From Gemmatimonadaceae bacterium (GTDB lineage Bacteria; Gemmatimonadota; Gemmatimonadetes; Gemmatimonadales; Gemmatimonadaceae), in NCBI GenBank assembly GCA_019637445.1, contig JAHBVS010000001.1, positions 62,001-126,000 of the forward strand: DNA of 64,000 bases, given 5' to 3'. Position numbers and translations under genes: made by a program. How positions within the stretch are numbered: the first letter of the stretch is position 1; each line of letters begins with the position of its first letter. Below are positions 29,213 through 38,047 of this stretch, in pieces. Under the pieces are notes generated by a model. That model saw nothing but the letters and a program-made list of their open reading frames with translations, searched no databases and was not told the origin of the DNA.

Positions 29213-30589
29213 ATGTGCGGCATCTTTGGAATCAGCGGACACCACGAGGCGGCGGCCCTCACGCACCTCGGCCTGTACTCGCTGCAGCATCGCGGACAAG
29301 AGTCCGCGGGCATCGTGGCCGTCGATGACGGCGACGTGCACGCCATCCGCGCGATGGGCCTGGTCTCGGACCAGTTCTCGGCCGAGAAGATGCGCACCCT
29401 CACGGGGCCGATGGCCCTCGGCCACACGCGCTACTCCACGGCAGGGTCCAGCAGCATCGAGAACGCGCAACCCGCGCTGGTGCGCTTCAAGGGTGGCCAC
29501 ATCTCGCTGGCGCACAACGGGAACCTGACGAACGCGGTCGAGCTGCGCGGCGCCCTGGAGGACGAGGGCTCCATCTTCAGTTCGTCCGCGGACTCCGAGG
29601 TCGTGGTGCACCGCCTCGCCAAGTCGCGGGCGGAAAGGCCCGAAGAGAAGCTCGCCGAGGCGCTGGACGGTGTGGAGGGCGCGTATTCCCTGCTGGTGAT
29701 GATCGGCGACACGCTGGTCGCCGCGCGCGATCCCTTGGGCTGGCGCCCGCTGGTGATGGGCCGGCTGAACGGCGCCTACGTGTTCGCGTCGGAGACCTGC
29801 GCGCTCGACATCGTGGGTGCGACGGTCGAGCGCGACGTGAAGCCCGGCGAGATCATCGCCATCGCGCCCGACGGCACGATGCGCACGCTGGAGCGCGGCG
29901 CGGCATCGAAGTTGCACCGCTGCGTGTTCGAGTATGTCTACTTCGCCCGCCCCGACTCACGTGTGTTCGGCGGCAGCGTGGACCGCGCGCGACGCGCGTT
30001 GGGCCGCCGCCTCGCGCAGGAGCACCCCGTGCCCGGCGCCGATCTCGTGTTCGCCGTGCCGGACTCGTCCAACTCGGCTGCGCTTGGCTTCGCCGAGGTG
30101 AGTGGCCTGCCGCAGGAACTGGCGCTCATCCGCAACCACTACGTGGGCCGCACGTTCATCCAGCCCACGCAGTCGGGCCGTGACGCCAAGGTGAAGGTCA
30201 AGTACAACCCAGTGCGCGAGATCCTCGAGGGCAAGTCGGTCGTGATGGTGGACGATTCCATCGTCCGTGGAACGACAACCAAGGGGCTCGTCTCGCTGAT
30301 CCGCGGGGCCGGGGCACGGGAAGTGCATATGCGGGTGTCATCGCCCCCAATCACGGGACCCTGCTGGTATGGCATCGACACCCCGGACCGCGACCAGTTG
30401 ATCGCGGCCAAGCACGACGTCGAGGAGATCGCCCGGATCATCGGCGTGGACACCTTGGGCTATCTCTCCCTTGAGGGCATGCTCGGCGCCGTCCCCGGCG
30501 GCCCCGACGGCTTCTGCCACGCCTGTTTTTCGGGGCAATACCCCACCAAGCCGCCCAGCACCGGACCGGTCACGCTCCGTCGCAAGTAG
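29213..30589 (+). CDS. purF: Amidophosphoribosyltransferase
   Basis: First committed step of purine synthesis: PRPP and glutamine give phosphoribosylamine. The 458-residue product begins MCGIFGISG, so the N-terminal nucleophile is Cys2 and there is no propeptide to remove. The PRPP-binding loop is VVMVDDSIVRGTTTKG, preceded by the YVGRTFIQPTQSGRD segment. It is the last purine gene of the cluster; ppdK follows after 32 bases. Confidence 0.96.
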   Translation: MCGIFGISGHHEAAALTHLGLYSLQHRGQESAGIVAVDDGDVHAIRAMGLVSDQFSAEKMRTLTGPMALGHTRYSTAGSSSIENAQPALVRFKGGHISLAHNGNLTNAVELRGALEDEGSIFSSSADSEVVVHRLAKSRAERPEEKLAEALDGVEGAYSLLVMIGDTLVAARDPLGWRPLVMGRLNGAYVFASETCALDIVGATVERDVKPGEIIAIAPDGTMRTLERGAASKLHRCVFEYVYFARPDSRVFGGSVDRARRALGRRLAQEHPVPGADLVFAVPDSSNSAALGFAEVSGLPQELALIRNHYVGRTFIQPTQSGRDAKVKVKYNPVREILEGKSVVMVDDSIVRGTTTKGLVSLIRGAGAREVHMRVSSPPITGPCWYGIDTPDRDQLIAAKHDVEEIARIIGVDTLGYLSLEGMLGAVPGGPDGFCHACFSGQYPTKPPSTGPVTLRRK

Positions 30590-30621
30590 CGGCCCACCGC
30601 CTTTCGGCGGGAGGACCTGCA

Positions 30622-33294
30622 GTGCCCGATACAAGTTCAAAGTCCGTCTTCTTCTTCGGCAACGGCAAAGCCGAGGCGACCGCCGCCGATCGCGACCTGC
30701 TCGGCGGCAAGGGCGCGAACCTCGCGGAGATGACCAACCTCGGCGTGCCCGTCCCGCCGGGCTTCACCATCGCGTGTACGCTCTGCGATGCCTTCCTCGC
30801 GACGCGGAAGATCCCCGAGGGACTGCCGGCTGAGGTCGAACGTTCCCTCGCGCGCCTTGAGGAAGCCGCGGGCCGCAAGCTCGGCGACGCGCAGAATCCC
30901 CTGCTCGTCTCCGTGCGTTCCGGTGCCCGCGTCTCGATGCCGGGCATGATGGAAACCATCCTCAACCTCGGGCTCAACGACGACACCGTGCGCGGGCTGG
31001 CTGAGCAGAGCGGCAGTCCGCGCTTCGCCTACGATTCGTATCGGCGATTGCTGCAGATGTACGGCGATGTGGTGCTCGGCGTGCCCTTCGCCGACTTCGA
31101 GCACCTGTTGGCCGCCAAGCGGCTCACGAGCGGCGCCAAGACGGACGCGCAACTGCCCGCCGAGGCGCTGCAGGCCTTGGTCGGGGAGTACCAGGCGCTC
31201 ATCAAGTCCGCCACCGGCAAGGCGTTTCCGCACGACCCGCGGGAGCAACTCTGGGGCGCCATCGAGGCCGTCTGGCGCTCGTGGACGCTCAAGAAGGCGG
31301 TCGACTACCGCCGCGTGAACGGCATCGGCGAGACGCCGGGCACGGCGGTGAACATCGTGGCGATGGTCTTCGGCAACCTCGGCGACGACTCCGGCACCGG
31401 TGTGGCCTTCACACGCGATCCCAGCACGGGTGAAAAGCGTTTCTACGGCGAGTTCCTGGTGAATGCGCAGGGCGAGGACGTGGTGGCGGGCATCCGCACG
31501 CCGGAACCGATCGACCAGATGGGCGAGCGCCTGCCACAGGCCTACAAGGACCTGCTGCGCACGCAGGCATTGATCGAAACGCATTTCCGCGACATGCAGG
31601 ACCTCGAGTTCACGGTGGAGCGCGGCAAGCTGTACCTCCTGCAGACGCGCACCGGCAAGCGCACGGCAGCCGCGGCCGTGCGCATTGCGCGGGAGCTCGT
31701 GTCCGAGGGTCTGATCGGCAAGGCCGAGGCCCTGGCGCGTGTGCCGGCGCGACAGCTCGATCAGCTGCTGCATCCGATCATCGATCATTCCACCAAGCAC
31801 GGCGTGCTGTGCAAGGGCCTGCCCGCCTCCCCCGGCGCGGCAAGTGGCATCGCCGTGTTCGACGCCGACGAGGCCGAGTCGCGTGCAGCGCGCGGCGACC
31901 ACGTCATCCTCGTGCGGGACGAGACCACGCCCGAGGATTTCCACGGCATCGTGGCCGCGCGGGCCGTGCTCACGGCGCGCGGCGGTATGACCTCGCACGC
32001 CGCCGTCGTGGCGCGCGGCATGGGCAAGTGCGCCGTCGTCGGCTGCGATGCGATGCAGGTGCAGGTTGGCAAGCGGCGATTCCTCGTCGGCGAGACAGAG
32101 GTCGAGGAAGGCGACTGGATCACACTCGACGGCGGCACCGGCGAAGTCTTCCTCGGCGACCTGCCGACGATGCCCAGCGAGGTGATGCAGGTGAACGCCG
32201 GGACACTCGCGGCGAAGGATGCGCCGGTCTATCAGGGATTCGCCGAACTGCTGCAGTGGGCGGACGAGCGCCGCCGACTCAAGGTGCGCGCCAACGCCGA
32301 CACGCCACACGACGCGACGGTGGCCCGCGGCTTCGGCGCCGAGGGCATCGGGCTCTGCCGCACCGAGCACATGTTCTTCGATGGCGATCGCATCCACGTG
32401 ATGCGCGAGATGATCGTGGCGCACGATGAGGGCGGCCGCCGCCGTGCCCTCGCGCGACTGCTGCCCATGCAGCGCGGGGACTTCGAGGGAATCTTCGCGG
32501 CGATGGATGGCTTCCCCGTCACCATCCGCCTACTGGACCCGCCGCTGCACGAGTTCCTGCCGCACGGCGGCGAGGAAGCCAAGCTCCTGGCCCGCCGCGT
32601 CGGCGTCACGCGCCGCGAGCTGATGCGCGTGGTCGAGTCCCTGCGCGAGTCCAACCCGATGCTTGGACACCGCGGCTGCCGACTCGGCGTCACGTATCCC
32701 GAGATCACGGAGATGCAAGCGCGGGCCATCTTCGAGGCCGCTGCGGCGTGTCAGCAGCGCGGCATCAAGGTTCAGCCCGAGGTGATGATCCCCTTGGTGA
32801 GCACGGTGCGCGAGTTCCGGCACCAGAAGGCCATCGTAGACCGTATGGCCGAGCGCGTGGCCAGCGAGACGGGCGTGAAGGTCGCCTACCTCTGCGGCAC
32901 GATGATCGAACTGCCGCGCGCCGCCCTGACGGCGGGCGAGATCGCCAAGGAGGCGGAGTTCTTCTCCTTTGGCACCAACGACCTCACGCAGACCACGCTC
33001 GGCTTGAGCCGAGACGACGCCGGCCGTTTCCTGCCGCTCTATGTGGAGCGCGGCATCTACGCCGAGGATCCCTTCCAGGTGCTGGACGTGGAGGGTGTGG
33101 GCCGGCTCATCTCCGCCGCCACGCGCGACGGCCGCGCCTCACGCGACGGCCTCAAGGTCGGCATCTGTGGCGAGCACGGAGGCGAGCCCAAGTCCGTGGG
33201 CTTCTGCCACGACACGGGCTTGGACTACGTGAGCTGCTCGCCGTTTCGCGTGCCGATCGCGCGGCTGGCGGCGGCGCAGGCGGTCAAGGCGTAG
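30622..33294 (+). CDS. ppdK: Pyruvate, phosphate dikinase
   Basis: Reversibly makes PEP from pyruvate, ATP and Pi. The 890-residue product has the N-terminal nucleotide domain (LLGGKGANLAEM near 28-39, SVRSGARVSMPGMMETILNL), the phosphohistidine domain with GGMTSHAAVVARGMGKCAV (His459) and the C-terminal PEP/pyruvate barrel with GICGEHGGEP (Cys849). The start is GTG 30622, supported by a strong ribosome site GGGAGGA ending 6 bases before it. The length is normal. It may share the purine transcript, but its own ribosome site suggests separate translation. Confidence 0.96.
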   Translation: MPDTSSKSVFFFGNGKAEATAADRDLLGGKGANLAEMTNLGVPVPPGFTIACTLCDAFLATRKIPEGLPAEVERSLARLEEAAGRKLGDAQNPLLVSVRSGARVSMPGMMETILNLGLNDDTVRGLAEQSGSPRFAYDSYRRLLQMYGDVVLGVPFADFEHLLAAKRLTSGAKTDAQLPAEALQALVGEYQALIKSATGKAFPHDPREQLWGAIEAVWRSWTLKKAVDYRRVNGIGETPGTAVNIVAMVFGNLGDDSGTGVAFTRDPSTGEKRFYGEFLVNAQGEDVVAGIRTPEPIDQMGERLPQAYKDLLRTQALIETHFRDMQDLEFTVERGKLYLLQTRTGKRTAAAAVRIARELVSEGLIGKAEALARVPARQLDQLLHPIIDHSTKHGVLCKGLPASPGAASGIAVFDADEAESRAARGDHVILVRDETTPEDFHGIVAARAVLTARGGMTSHAAVVARGMGKCAVVGCDAMQVQVGKRRFLVGETEVEEGDWITLDGGTGEVFLGDLPTMPSEVMQVNAGTLAAKDAPVYQGFAELLQWADERRRLKVRANADTPHDATVARGFGAEGIGLCRTEHMFFDGDRIHVMREMIVAHDEGGRRRALARLLPMQRGDFEGIFAAMDGFPVTIRLLDPPLHEFLPHGGEEAKLLARRVGVTRRELMRVVESLRESNPMLGHRGCRLGVTYPEITEMQARAIFEAAAACQQRGIKVQPEVMIPLVSTVREFRHQKAIVDRMAERVASETGVKVAYLCGTMIELPRAALTAGEIAKEAEFFSFGTNDLTQTTLGLSRDDAGRFLPLYVERGIYAEDPFQVLDVEGVGRLISAATRDGRASRDGLKVGICGEHGGEPKSVGFCHDTGLDYVSCSPFRVPIARLAAAQAVKA

Positions 33295-33301
33295 GAATCG
33301 C

Positions 33302-33317
33302 TGCGCCTCTCGGCGCA
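33302..33317. terminator. Hairpin between convergent ppdK and creatininase gene
   Basis: A perfect 6-bp stem, TGCGCC and GGCGCA with a TCTC loop, begins 8 bases after the ppdK stop. The convergent gene ends about 40 bases further on. There is no U-tract, so it would be a weak or factor-assisted terminator at best. The rest of this 61-base gap shows no other pattern. Confidence 0.35.
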
Positions 33318-33355
33318 CGGGGCTCGCGACGCGGAGGCAAACGTGCCTTCGCTCG

Positions 33356-34198
33356 CTAGAACCCCGCGCGTCGCCACTTCGCGATCGTGTCCCGCACTAG
33401 GTCGCGCACACGGGCTATGACCGCCTGCTGGTACCGTCGCGCCTTCACGGGGTCGAAGTCCGTCGGCCAGCCCGAGCCCGGATTGTACAGCGTGATGCTC
33501 GAGGGAAACGGTACGGCCGACCAGGCGCCAGCGACGGGGTTTGGCGTCGCCATGTCCGGCCCGGTGTAGCGCTCGCGTCGCAGGAGGCTCGAATCCGTGG
33601 CCTGGATGAACGCCGTCTCGTTCACGCCGGCGTGGCCGCCATCCGAACCGAACACCTCACGTGAGATGTCCGTGGTCAGCGACCACCAGTTGATGACCAA
33701 GGTGTTCACCCCACGCGCCAGCGAGACCTCACGTGCCACCTCGTTGAGGATGGCCGTCTGTGGCCCGCCGTGACCGTTGATGATGATGATGTCCCGGAAC
33801 TTGTTGCCCGACAGCCCGTCAAGCACCGCTCGGATGAACGGGCGATACGCCTCCTCGGGGATGGCGAAGGCGCCGGGGTACGGTGCCATGGCACCGGTGA
33901 TGCCGTACGGCAGGTGCGGGGCGATCAGCGCGTTGATGCCGGCGTCCGCCGCGATGCCCCTGGCAATCGCCACGGGAGCCGTGTTGTCCGCCCCGTTGTT
34001 GACCACGCCGTGCGGCTCCAGCGTACCGACGGTCAGGATGACCGTCTTGACCCGTGCCGGGACCAGCTCGGCGAACTCCATCCAATTGAGGTCGTCCATC
34101 GCGCGGGTGCGTGGAGCCGACTGCGCCGCCGCGGTGGCACCGAACGTGAGAATAGTGGCAGGGAGCACAAGCCACGGAAGCAGGGGAAGGCGCTTCAT
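33356..34198 (-). CDS. Creatininase-family amidohydrolase, exported
   Basis: A 280-residue protein of the creatininase/creatinine amidohydrolase family. Metal-binding motifs are seen in TVGTLEPHGVVNNGADN, INGHGGPQTAILNE and GGHAGVNETA. The N terminus is a signal peptide (MKRLPLLPWLVLPATILTFG, then ATAAAQ), which is unusual because most family members are cytoplasmic. I start at the ATG at 34198; the upstream part of the frame is not signal-like. The substrate is unknown: the family includes creatininase and enzymes acting on riboflavin intermediates or peptides. It stands alone and is divergent from the HDOD gene. Confidence 0.85.
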   Translation of the reverse strand: MKRLPLLPWLVLPATILTFGATAAAQSAPRTRAMDDLNWMEFAELVPARVKTVILTVGTLEPHGVVNNGADNTAPVAIARGIAADAGINALIAPHLPYGITGAMAPYPGAFAIPEEAYRPFIRAVLDGLSGNKFRDIIIINGHGGPQTAILNEVAREVSLARGVNTLVINWWSLTTDISREVFGSDGGHAGVNETAFIQATDSSLLRRERYTGPDMATPNPVAGAWSAVPFPSSITLYNPGSGWPTDFDPVKARRYQQAVIARVRDLVRDTIAKWRRAGF

Positions 34199-34317
34199 CG
34201 GGGGTGGGGCCGGAGGGGTCAGGAGTCGCGCGACAGAACCTAGCACGCCGCAGCCGCTTTGGTCATCCAACCCGAAGTCCTGCCGATACTTCCGGTGTCG
34301 TCCCCTGAATCCGAACC

Positions 34318-35184
34318 GTGGCTTACATCTTCGACCGACTGACAGGCCTCATCAACCGTGGTGAGGACCTGCCGACGCTCCCGACAATCGTCCTCCGCCT
34401 GCACCGCGTCCTCGACGACCCGTCGAAGGGCGCCGGTGACGTCGCGGCCGTCATCGAGGGCGACCCGGCCCTGACCGCGCGCCTTCTGCGCGCGGCCAAC
34501 AGCGCCGCGTTCTCGCGCGGCGGCCAGGCCATCACGTCCATCAACGCGGCCATCACGCGAATGGGCATGAACCAAGTGCGGGCGGTCTGCTTGGTGCTGT
34601 CCATCGTGAATGCCTTTGCCGGCCGGCAGAAGGGCACGCTGGACCATCGCGTGTTCTGGGCACACTCGGTCACGGTGGCGACGATCGTCGCCCAGCTGTG
34701 GGACCGCATCGGACTGGCGCGCGACATCACGCCCGAGGACGCGTACACGGTTGGCCTGCTGCACGACGTGGGCCTGCTCATCCTCGACCAACACTTCGCC
34801 GAGGACCTGGCGGAGCTGCTGCAGCATCGGCCCGACCCCGAGGCCGAGCTCTGGCCCTTCGAGGAAGAGCACCTCGGCCTCGACCACGGCGCCATCGCCG
34901 GATTGCTGTTGGGCCGCTGGTCCCTCCCCGCCGTGGTCGGCGAGACCGTCGCGCACCATCACCACCCGACCTCGGCGCCCGACTCCTGCCGCCAGCTGGC
35001 GGAGATCGTGGAGACCGCGGAGTCGCTGTGCTGGGAGGCCGGCGCGGAGCTGCCGTTCGAGGGCCGCCCCATGCTGACGGCGCGTGCTGCGCTCGAGCAG
35101 CTGGGCATCCCGCCGCGCGAGGTGGACGAGATCATCGCCGACATCCCGAAGGTCCACGAGAAGTCGCGCAGCTTTCTCGCGTAA
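34318..35184 (+). CDS. HDOD-domain protein
   Basis: A 288-residue soluble protein of the HDOD family, an HD-related fold usually without hydrolase activity that takes part in signalling. The HDOD core spans about 15-215: LPTLPTIVLRLHRVLDDP, the IEGDPALTARLLRAANSAAF motif, the helix AITRMGMNQVRAVCLVL and the segment YTVGLLHDVGLLILDQHF, followed by HHHHPTSAPDS. No attached GGDEF, EAL or kinase domain. The start is GTG 34318 (VAYIFDRLTGL). It is a single gene; the role could be in regulation of motility or c-di-GMP signalling, but nothing in the context proves it. Confidence 0.85.
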   Translation: MAYIFDRLTGLINRGEDLPTLPTIVLRLHRVLDDPSKGAGDVAAVIEGDPALTARLLRAANSAAFSRGGQAITSINAAITRMGMNQVRAVCLVLSIVNAFAGRQKGTLDHRVFWAHSVTVATIVAQLWDRIGLARDITPEDAYTVGLLHDVGLLILDQHFAEDLAELLQHRPDPEAELWPFEEEHLGLDHGAIAGLLLGRWSLPAVVGETVAHHHHPTSAPDSCRQLAEIVETAESLCWEAGAELPFEGRPMLTARAALEQLGIPPREVDEIIADIPKVHEKSRSFLA

Positions 35185-35290
35185 GCGGTCCCGTGGCGCA
35201 GGGTTCGCGCCGGTTCCTCGTCGGGTCCCGTTGGCAACTCCGGCGCGTGGCTCCTCGCCGTCCACGGCGCGCTCGCGATAGCTTTGGCGC

Positions 35291-35683
35291 ATGACGACCC
35301 GCCAATCCGTGTCCGCCGCCGATGCGCCCAAGGCGATCGGCCCCTACTCGCAGGCCATTTGGAACGGCCACGAGCTCTTCTGCTCCGGCCAGACGCCGAT
35401 TGATCCATCGACCGGTCGCCTGATCGACGGCGATGTCGGCGCGCAGACACATCGCGTGTTCGACAACCTGGCCGCCGTGCTTGCCGCCGCGGGCCTGTCG
35501 CTCGCCGACGTCATCAAGTGCAATGTCTACCTGACCGACATGGCGGACTTTGCGGCGATGAACGCGGCCTACGGCGAGCGATTCGCGGCGCCCCACCCCG
35601 CGCGTACCACGGTCGCGGTGGCGGGACTGCCGCTCGGCGCGCGGGTCGAGATCGAGTGCATCGCGCGCCGAGCGGCTGCCTGA
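35291..35683 (+). CDS. ridA: RidA-family enamine/imine deaminase
   Basis: A 130-residue member of the YjgF/YER057c/UK114 family, which hydrolyses reactive enamine/imine intermediates such as 2-aminoacrylate. Motifs: PKAIGPYSQAIWNGHELFCS, IKCNVYLTDMADF, and PARTTVAVAGLPLGARVEIE, where the arginine in PARTT is the carboxylate-binding residue. The ATG at 35291 is the only sensible start. It ends 4 bases from the stop of the convergent EF-hand gene. The roughly 100 bases before it show no clear feature. Confidence 0.92.
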   Translation: MTTRQSVSAADAPKAIGPYSQAIWNGHELFCSGQTPIDPSTGRLIDGDVGAQTHRVFDNLAAVLAAAGLSLADVIKCNVYLTDMADFAAMNAAYGERFAAPHPARTTVAVAGLPLGARVEIECIARRAAA

Positions 35684-35687
35684 GCGG

Positions 35688-37841
35688 TCACGGCGACAGC
35701 AGGCTTGAGAGCAGACCGCCCTCCCCACCGACGCCAAAGTAGTTCGCCAAGCTGATCAGGAAGGCGATGATCACCACCAGCGCGACCAAGCGCGGCAGTG
35801 CGGTGGGTGGCTCGGGGTACTTCACGGCGAAGCTCGAGCCAGCGCCGGATGGCAGTTCGGCTTCCTTCGTGAGCGCGCCGCCAAATGGCACGTTCATCTT
35901 CACGCGGCCGTTCACGGCCCAGCCGTTGGCGTCGAGAATCGGCCCGAGGTTTCGCTGCCGGAGCTTGAGCCAGGCGATCAACATCGACGGCGTGGAGATC
36001 ACGAGCAGGATGCCGGCCAAGGCCAGGCAGACCTGCCAGAACGGGAGCGTCAGAATCCCGGTGAGATAACCCACCATCGTGGCGAGGAAGGTGCCGATGG
36101 CACCGAAGGCCACGCCGAGCGCTGCCACAGTTCCCACATCGATCTTCTTGGGCCCTTCGGCCTTCGCAGCCTTGTCAACATTGGCCGTGGACGAGGCGGC
36201 CGCGCCGAGCTTCGCGTCCGCCGCGGACTCCCCCGCCGCCGCGCGCTTGGCCACCTGCTCTTCGATCAATCGCACCAGCTTCTTATACGGCGACCAGAAG
36301 GCCTGCCGGATGCTAATGGGATTCTCCACGACCTTCGTGATGGTCGCATCCCAATCGCGGCCGTCTCGGTCGTAGAAGACGCCGTTGCGGCCGACCATCA
36401 GGAAGTCCGCGTCACCGCCGGTGAAAGCCGCGGCGATGGTCATCTTCTCGCCACTGCTGCGCGAGAGGTTGCAGTAGGCCAGATAGCACTTGGCCAAGCC
36501 AGCGAGCGCGGCGTGTTTGCCCGCGTCATCCACGCGCACACAGAGATCACAGCTGCGGCCGTCCAGATACAAAGTGCCGGCTTGGAACACCGCGGGCCGC
36601 ACGCGACCATAGAAGTCGCGGAAGGCCACGAAGTTGTTGAGCAGCGAGACCAGGTCGCGATGATAGCGGGCGAGCCGCTCGACGTTGTCGATCGCGTTCA
36701 TCGCCGGGGCGAGCTTCGCGTCCTCGGCGATCAAGGCATCGAGCGCCGCACGGCTGCCGCCCGCGAGGATCGCGCGCACACGCGCGATACCCAGGCTTTC
36801 CACCTTGTGTCCTGCCTTGCCGGCCGTCCAGGCCTCGTGGTCCGCGAACTTCGCCTGTAGCTGCGCCCAATCGGCTTCCGACAGCGTACTGCGCTGACCG
36901 AGGACCGGCGTCACTGCCGCGCTCGCGAATGTCGACAGCTTGGCCGCCCACGCGGGATTGACGCCCTCGGCGAGCGGCAACGCACGACCCGCCTCGATGC
37001 GTGCCAGTGGGAAGCCCGCGACCTCGTCAGCCGAGATATGCAGGTCCTTGGCCGCGATCTCGGCGTACTCCGCCTCGGCGCGGTTCAGCGCTCCGGCAGC
37101 CCGTGCGTCGAACGCCGCGAGCCGACAGCGGCCGAAGTAGTCATCAATCTTGGGGCGCACCGCCTGCAGAGCCGCGACGGCAGCCATCGTCGCTTCCCCA
37201 AGCGGCAGCAAGGCGGCCTGCTCCTGCTCTGCTCGCCCGTACCAACCCGCGAACGCGACACAGTCCTCGAAGAAGGCTTTCACAGTGTCTGACGTCACAC
37301 CCGGTCGCCCGCTGCGATCCACGACCGGTCCCTGCGTCGCCAGGATCTCCTCGGCCACCTTGCGATCCCCTTCGTCCGTGATGCTGTCGAGCACCACCAC
37401 GCCGTCTCCATTGAATCGCGAATGTGAGAAGACGACATCACGCTTCATCGTGTCGCCGACGCCGATGCTGGTGGCGTCCGGCTTCTCGAGGTTGCGAAGG
37501 ATGGCCTGCGCCGATGCCTTGAGACGCGCGCCATCCTCGCTGGCGTCATTGATGGACGCGAGGGCGAGATCCCCACCCGTGAACAGGACAGCGGGGTCCT
37601 TGAGCATGCTGCAGGCCCATTCCACGGCCGTGAGCAGCTCGGGCACACGGATGCGTCCGTCGCCGTCGGCGTCGATCAGCTCCAGTGTGCGGTCGTCGAA
37701 CTCCAGGCCTTTCACCGGACAGGCGAGCGCGACCCACAGCTTCTGGTCGAGCTGGCGGAGGTTACGGAGGTCATCGGCGGTCTCGAGGGAGACTTGATCG
37801 GAGCCGCCGGCGCGGAAGAAGCGCCAAGTATGCTGGGCCAT
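35688..37841 (-). CDS. Large EF-hand membrane protein of unknown function
   Basis: A 717-residue protein I do not recognise. Residues 57-68 form a canonical EF-hand loop, DADGDGRIRVPE (calcium positions Asp57, Asp59, Asp61 and Glu68), and FNGDGVVVLDSI near 145 is EF-hand-like. The middle part (about 180-530) is soluble and mixed, with two cysteines in CDLC. An Ala-rich linker (about 535-565) leads to hydrophobic segments at about 570-630 and a last one near 684-703 (PRLVALVVIIAFLISLANYF), so the N-terminal three quarters are probably on one side of the membrane, anchored at the C terminus. No signal peptide. It may be a calcium-responsive membrane protein; that is inference. It is monocistronic and divergent from chrA. 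Confidence 0.75.
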   Translation of the reverse strand: MAQHTWRFFRAGGSDQVSLETADDLRNLRQLDQKLWVALACPVKGLEFDDRTLELIDADGDGRIRVPELLTAVEWACSMLKDPAVLFTGGDLALASINDASEDGARLKASAQAILRNLEKPDATSIGVGDTMKRDVVFSHSRFNGDGVVVLDSITDEGDRKVAEEILATQGPVVDRSGRPGVTSDTVKAFFEDCVAFAGWYGRAEQEQAALLPLGEATMAAVAALQAVRPKIDDYFGRCRLAAFDARAAGALNRAEAEYAEIAAKDLHISADEVAGFPLARIEAGRALPLAEGVNPAWAAKLSTFASAAVTPVLGQRSTLSEADWAQLQAKFADHEAWTAGKAGHKVESLGIARVRAILAGGSRAALDALIAEDAKLAPAMNAIDNVERLARYHRDLVSLLNNFVAFRDFYGRVRPAVFQAGTLYLDGRSCDLCVRVDDAGKHAALAGLAKCYLAYCNLSRSSGEKMTIAAAFTGGDADFLMVGRNGVFYDRDGRDWDATITKVVENPISIRQAFWSPYKKLVRLIEEQVAKRAAAGESAADAKLGAAASSTANVDKAAKAEGPKKIDVGTVAALGVAFGAIGTFLATMVGYLTGILTLPFWQVCLALAGILLVISTPSMLIAWLKLRQRNLGPILDANGWAVNGRVKMNVPFGGALTKEAELPSGAGSSFAVKYPEPPTALPRLVALVVIIAFLISLANYFGVGGEGGLLSSLLSP

Positions 37842-38047
37842 GGCCAGAGTTCTCGGTCTGGTGGTGGGGGTGGGCCAGATTCGGTTGCTGAACGCAATAT
37901 GCCCCGCGGTACAGGAGGCGTCGAGAGTCTTCGAGCGCGCAACGAGACTTTGTCGAGCAACGCTCGGGCGCCGCTCTGCCGCGCGTAGGCAAAGTCCGCA
38001 CAGTCTTCCGTATTGCCCCCGCCTGCGTACGTCTGAAAGTTTCCACG

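Noticed and set aside
37842-38047. Small coding frames in the gap between the EF-hand gene and chrA
   Set aside because: Several short open frames exist, but none has a recognisable motif or ribosome site; the gap is more likely a divergent promoter region.
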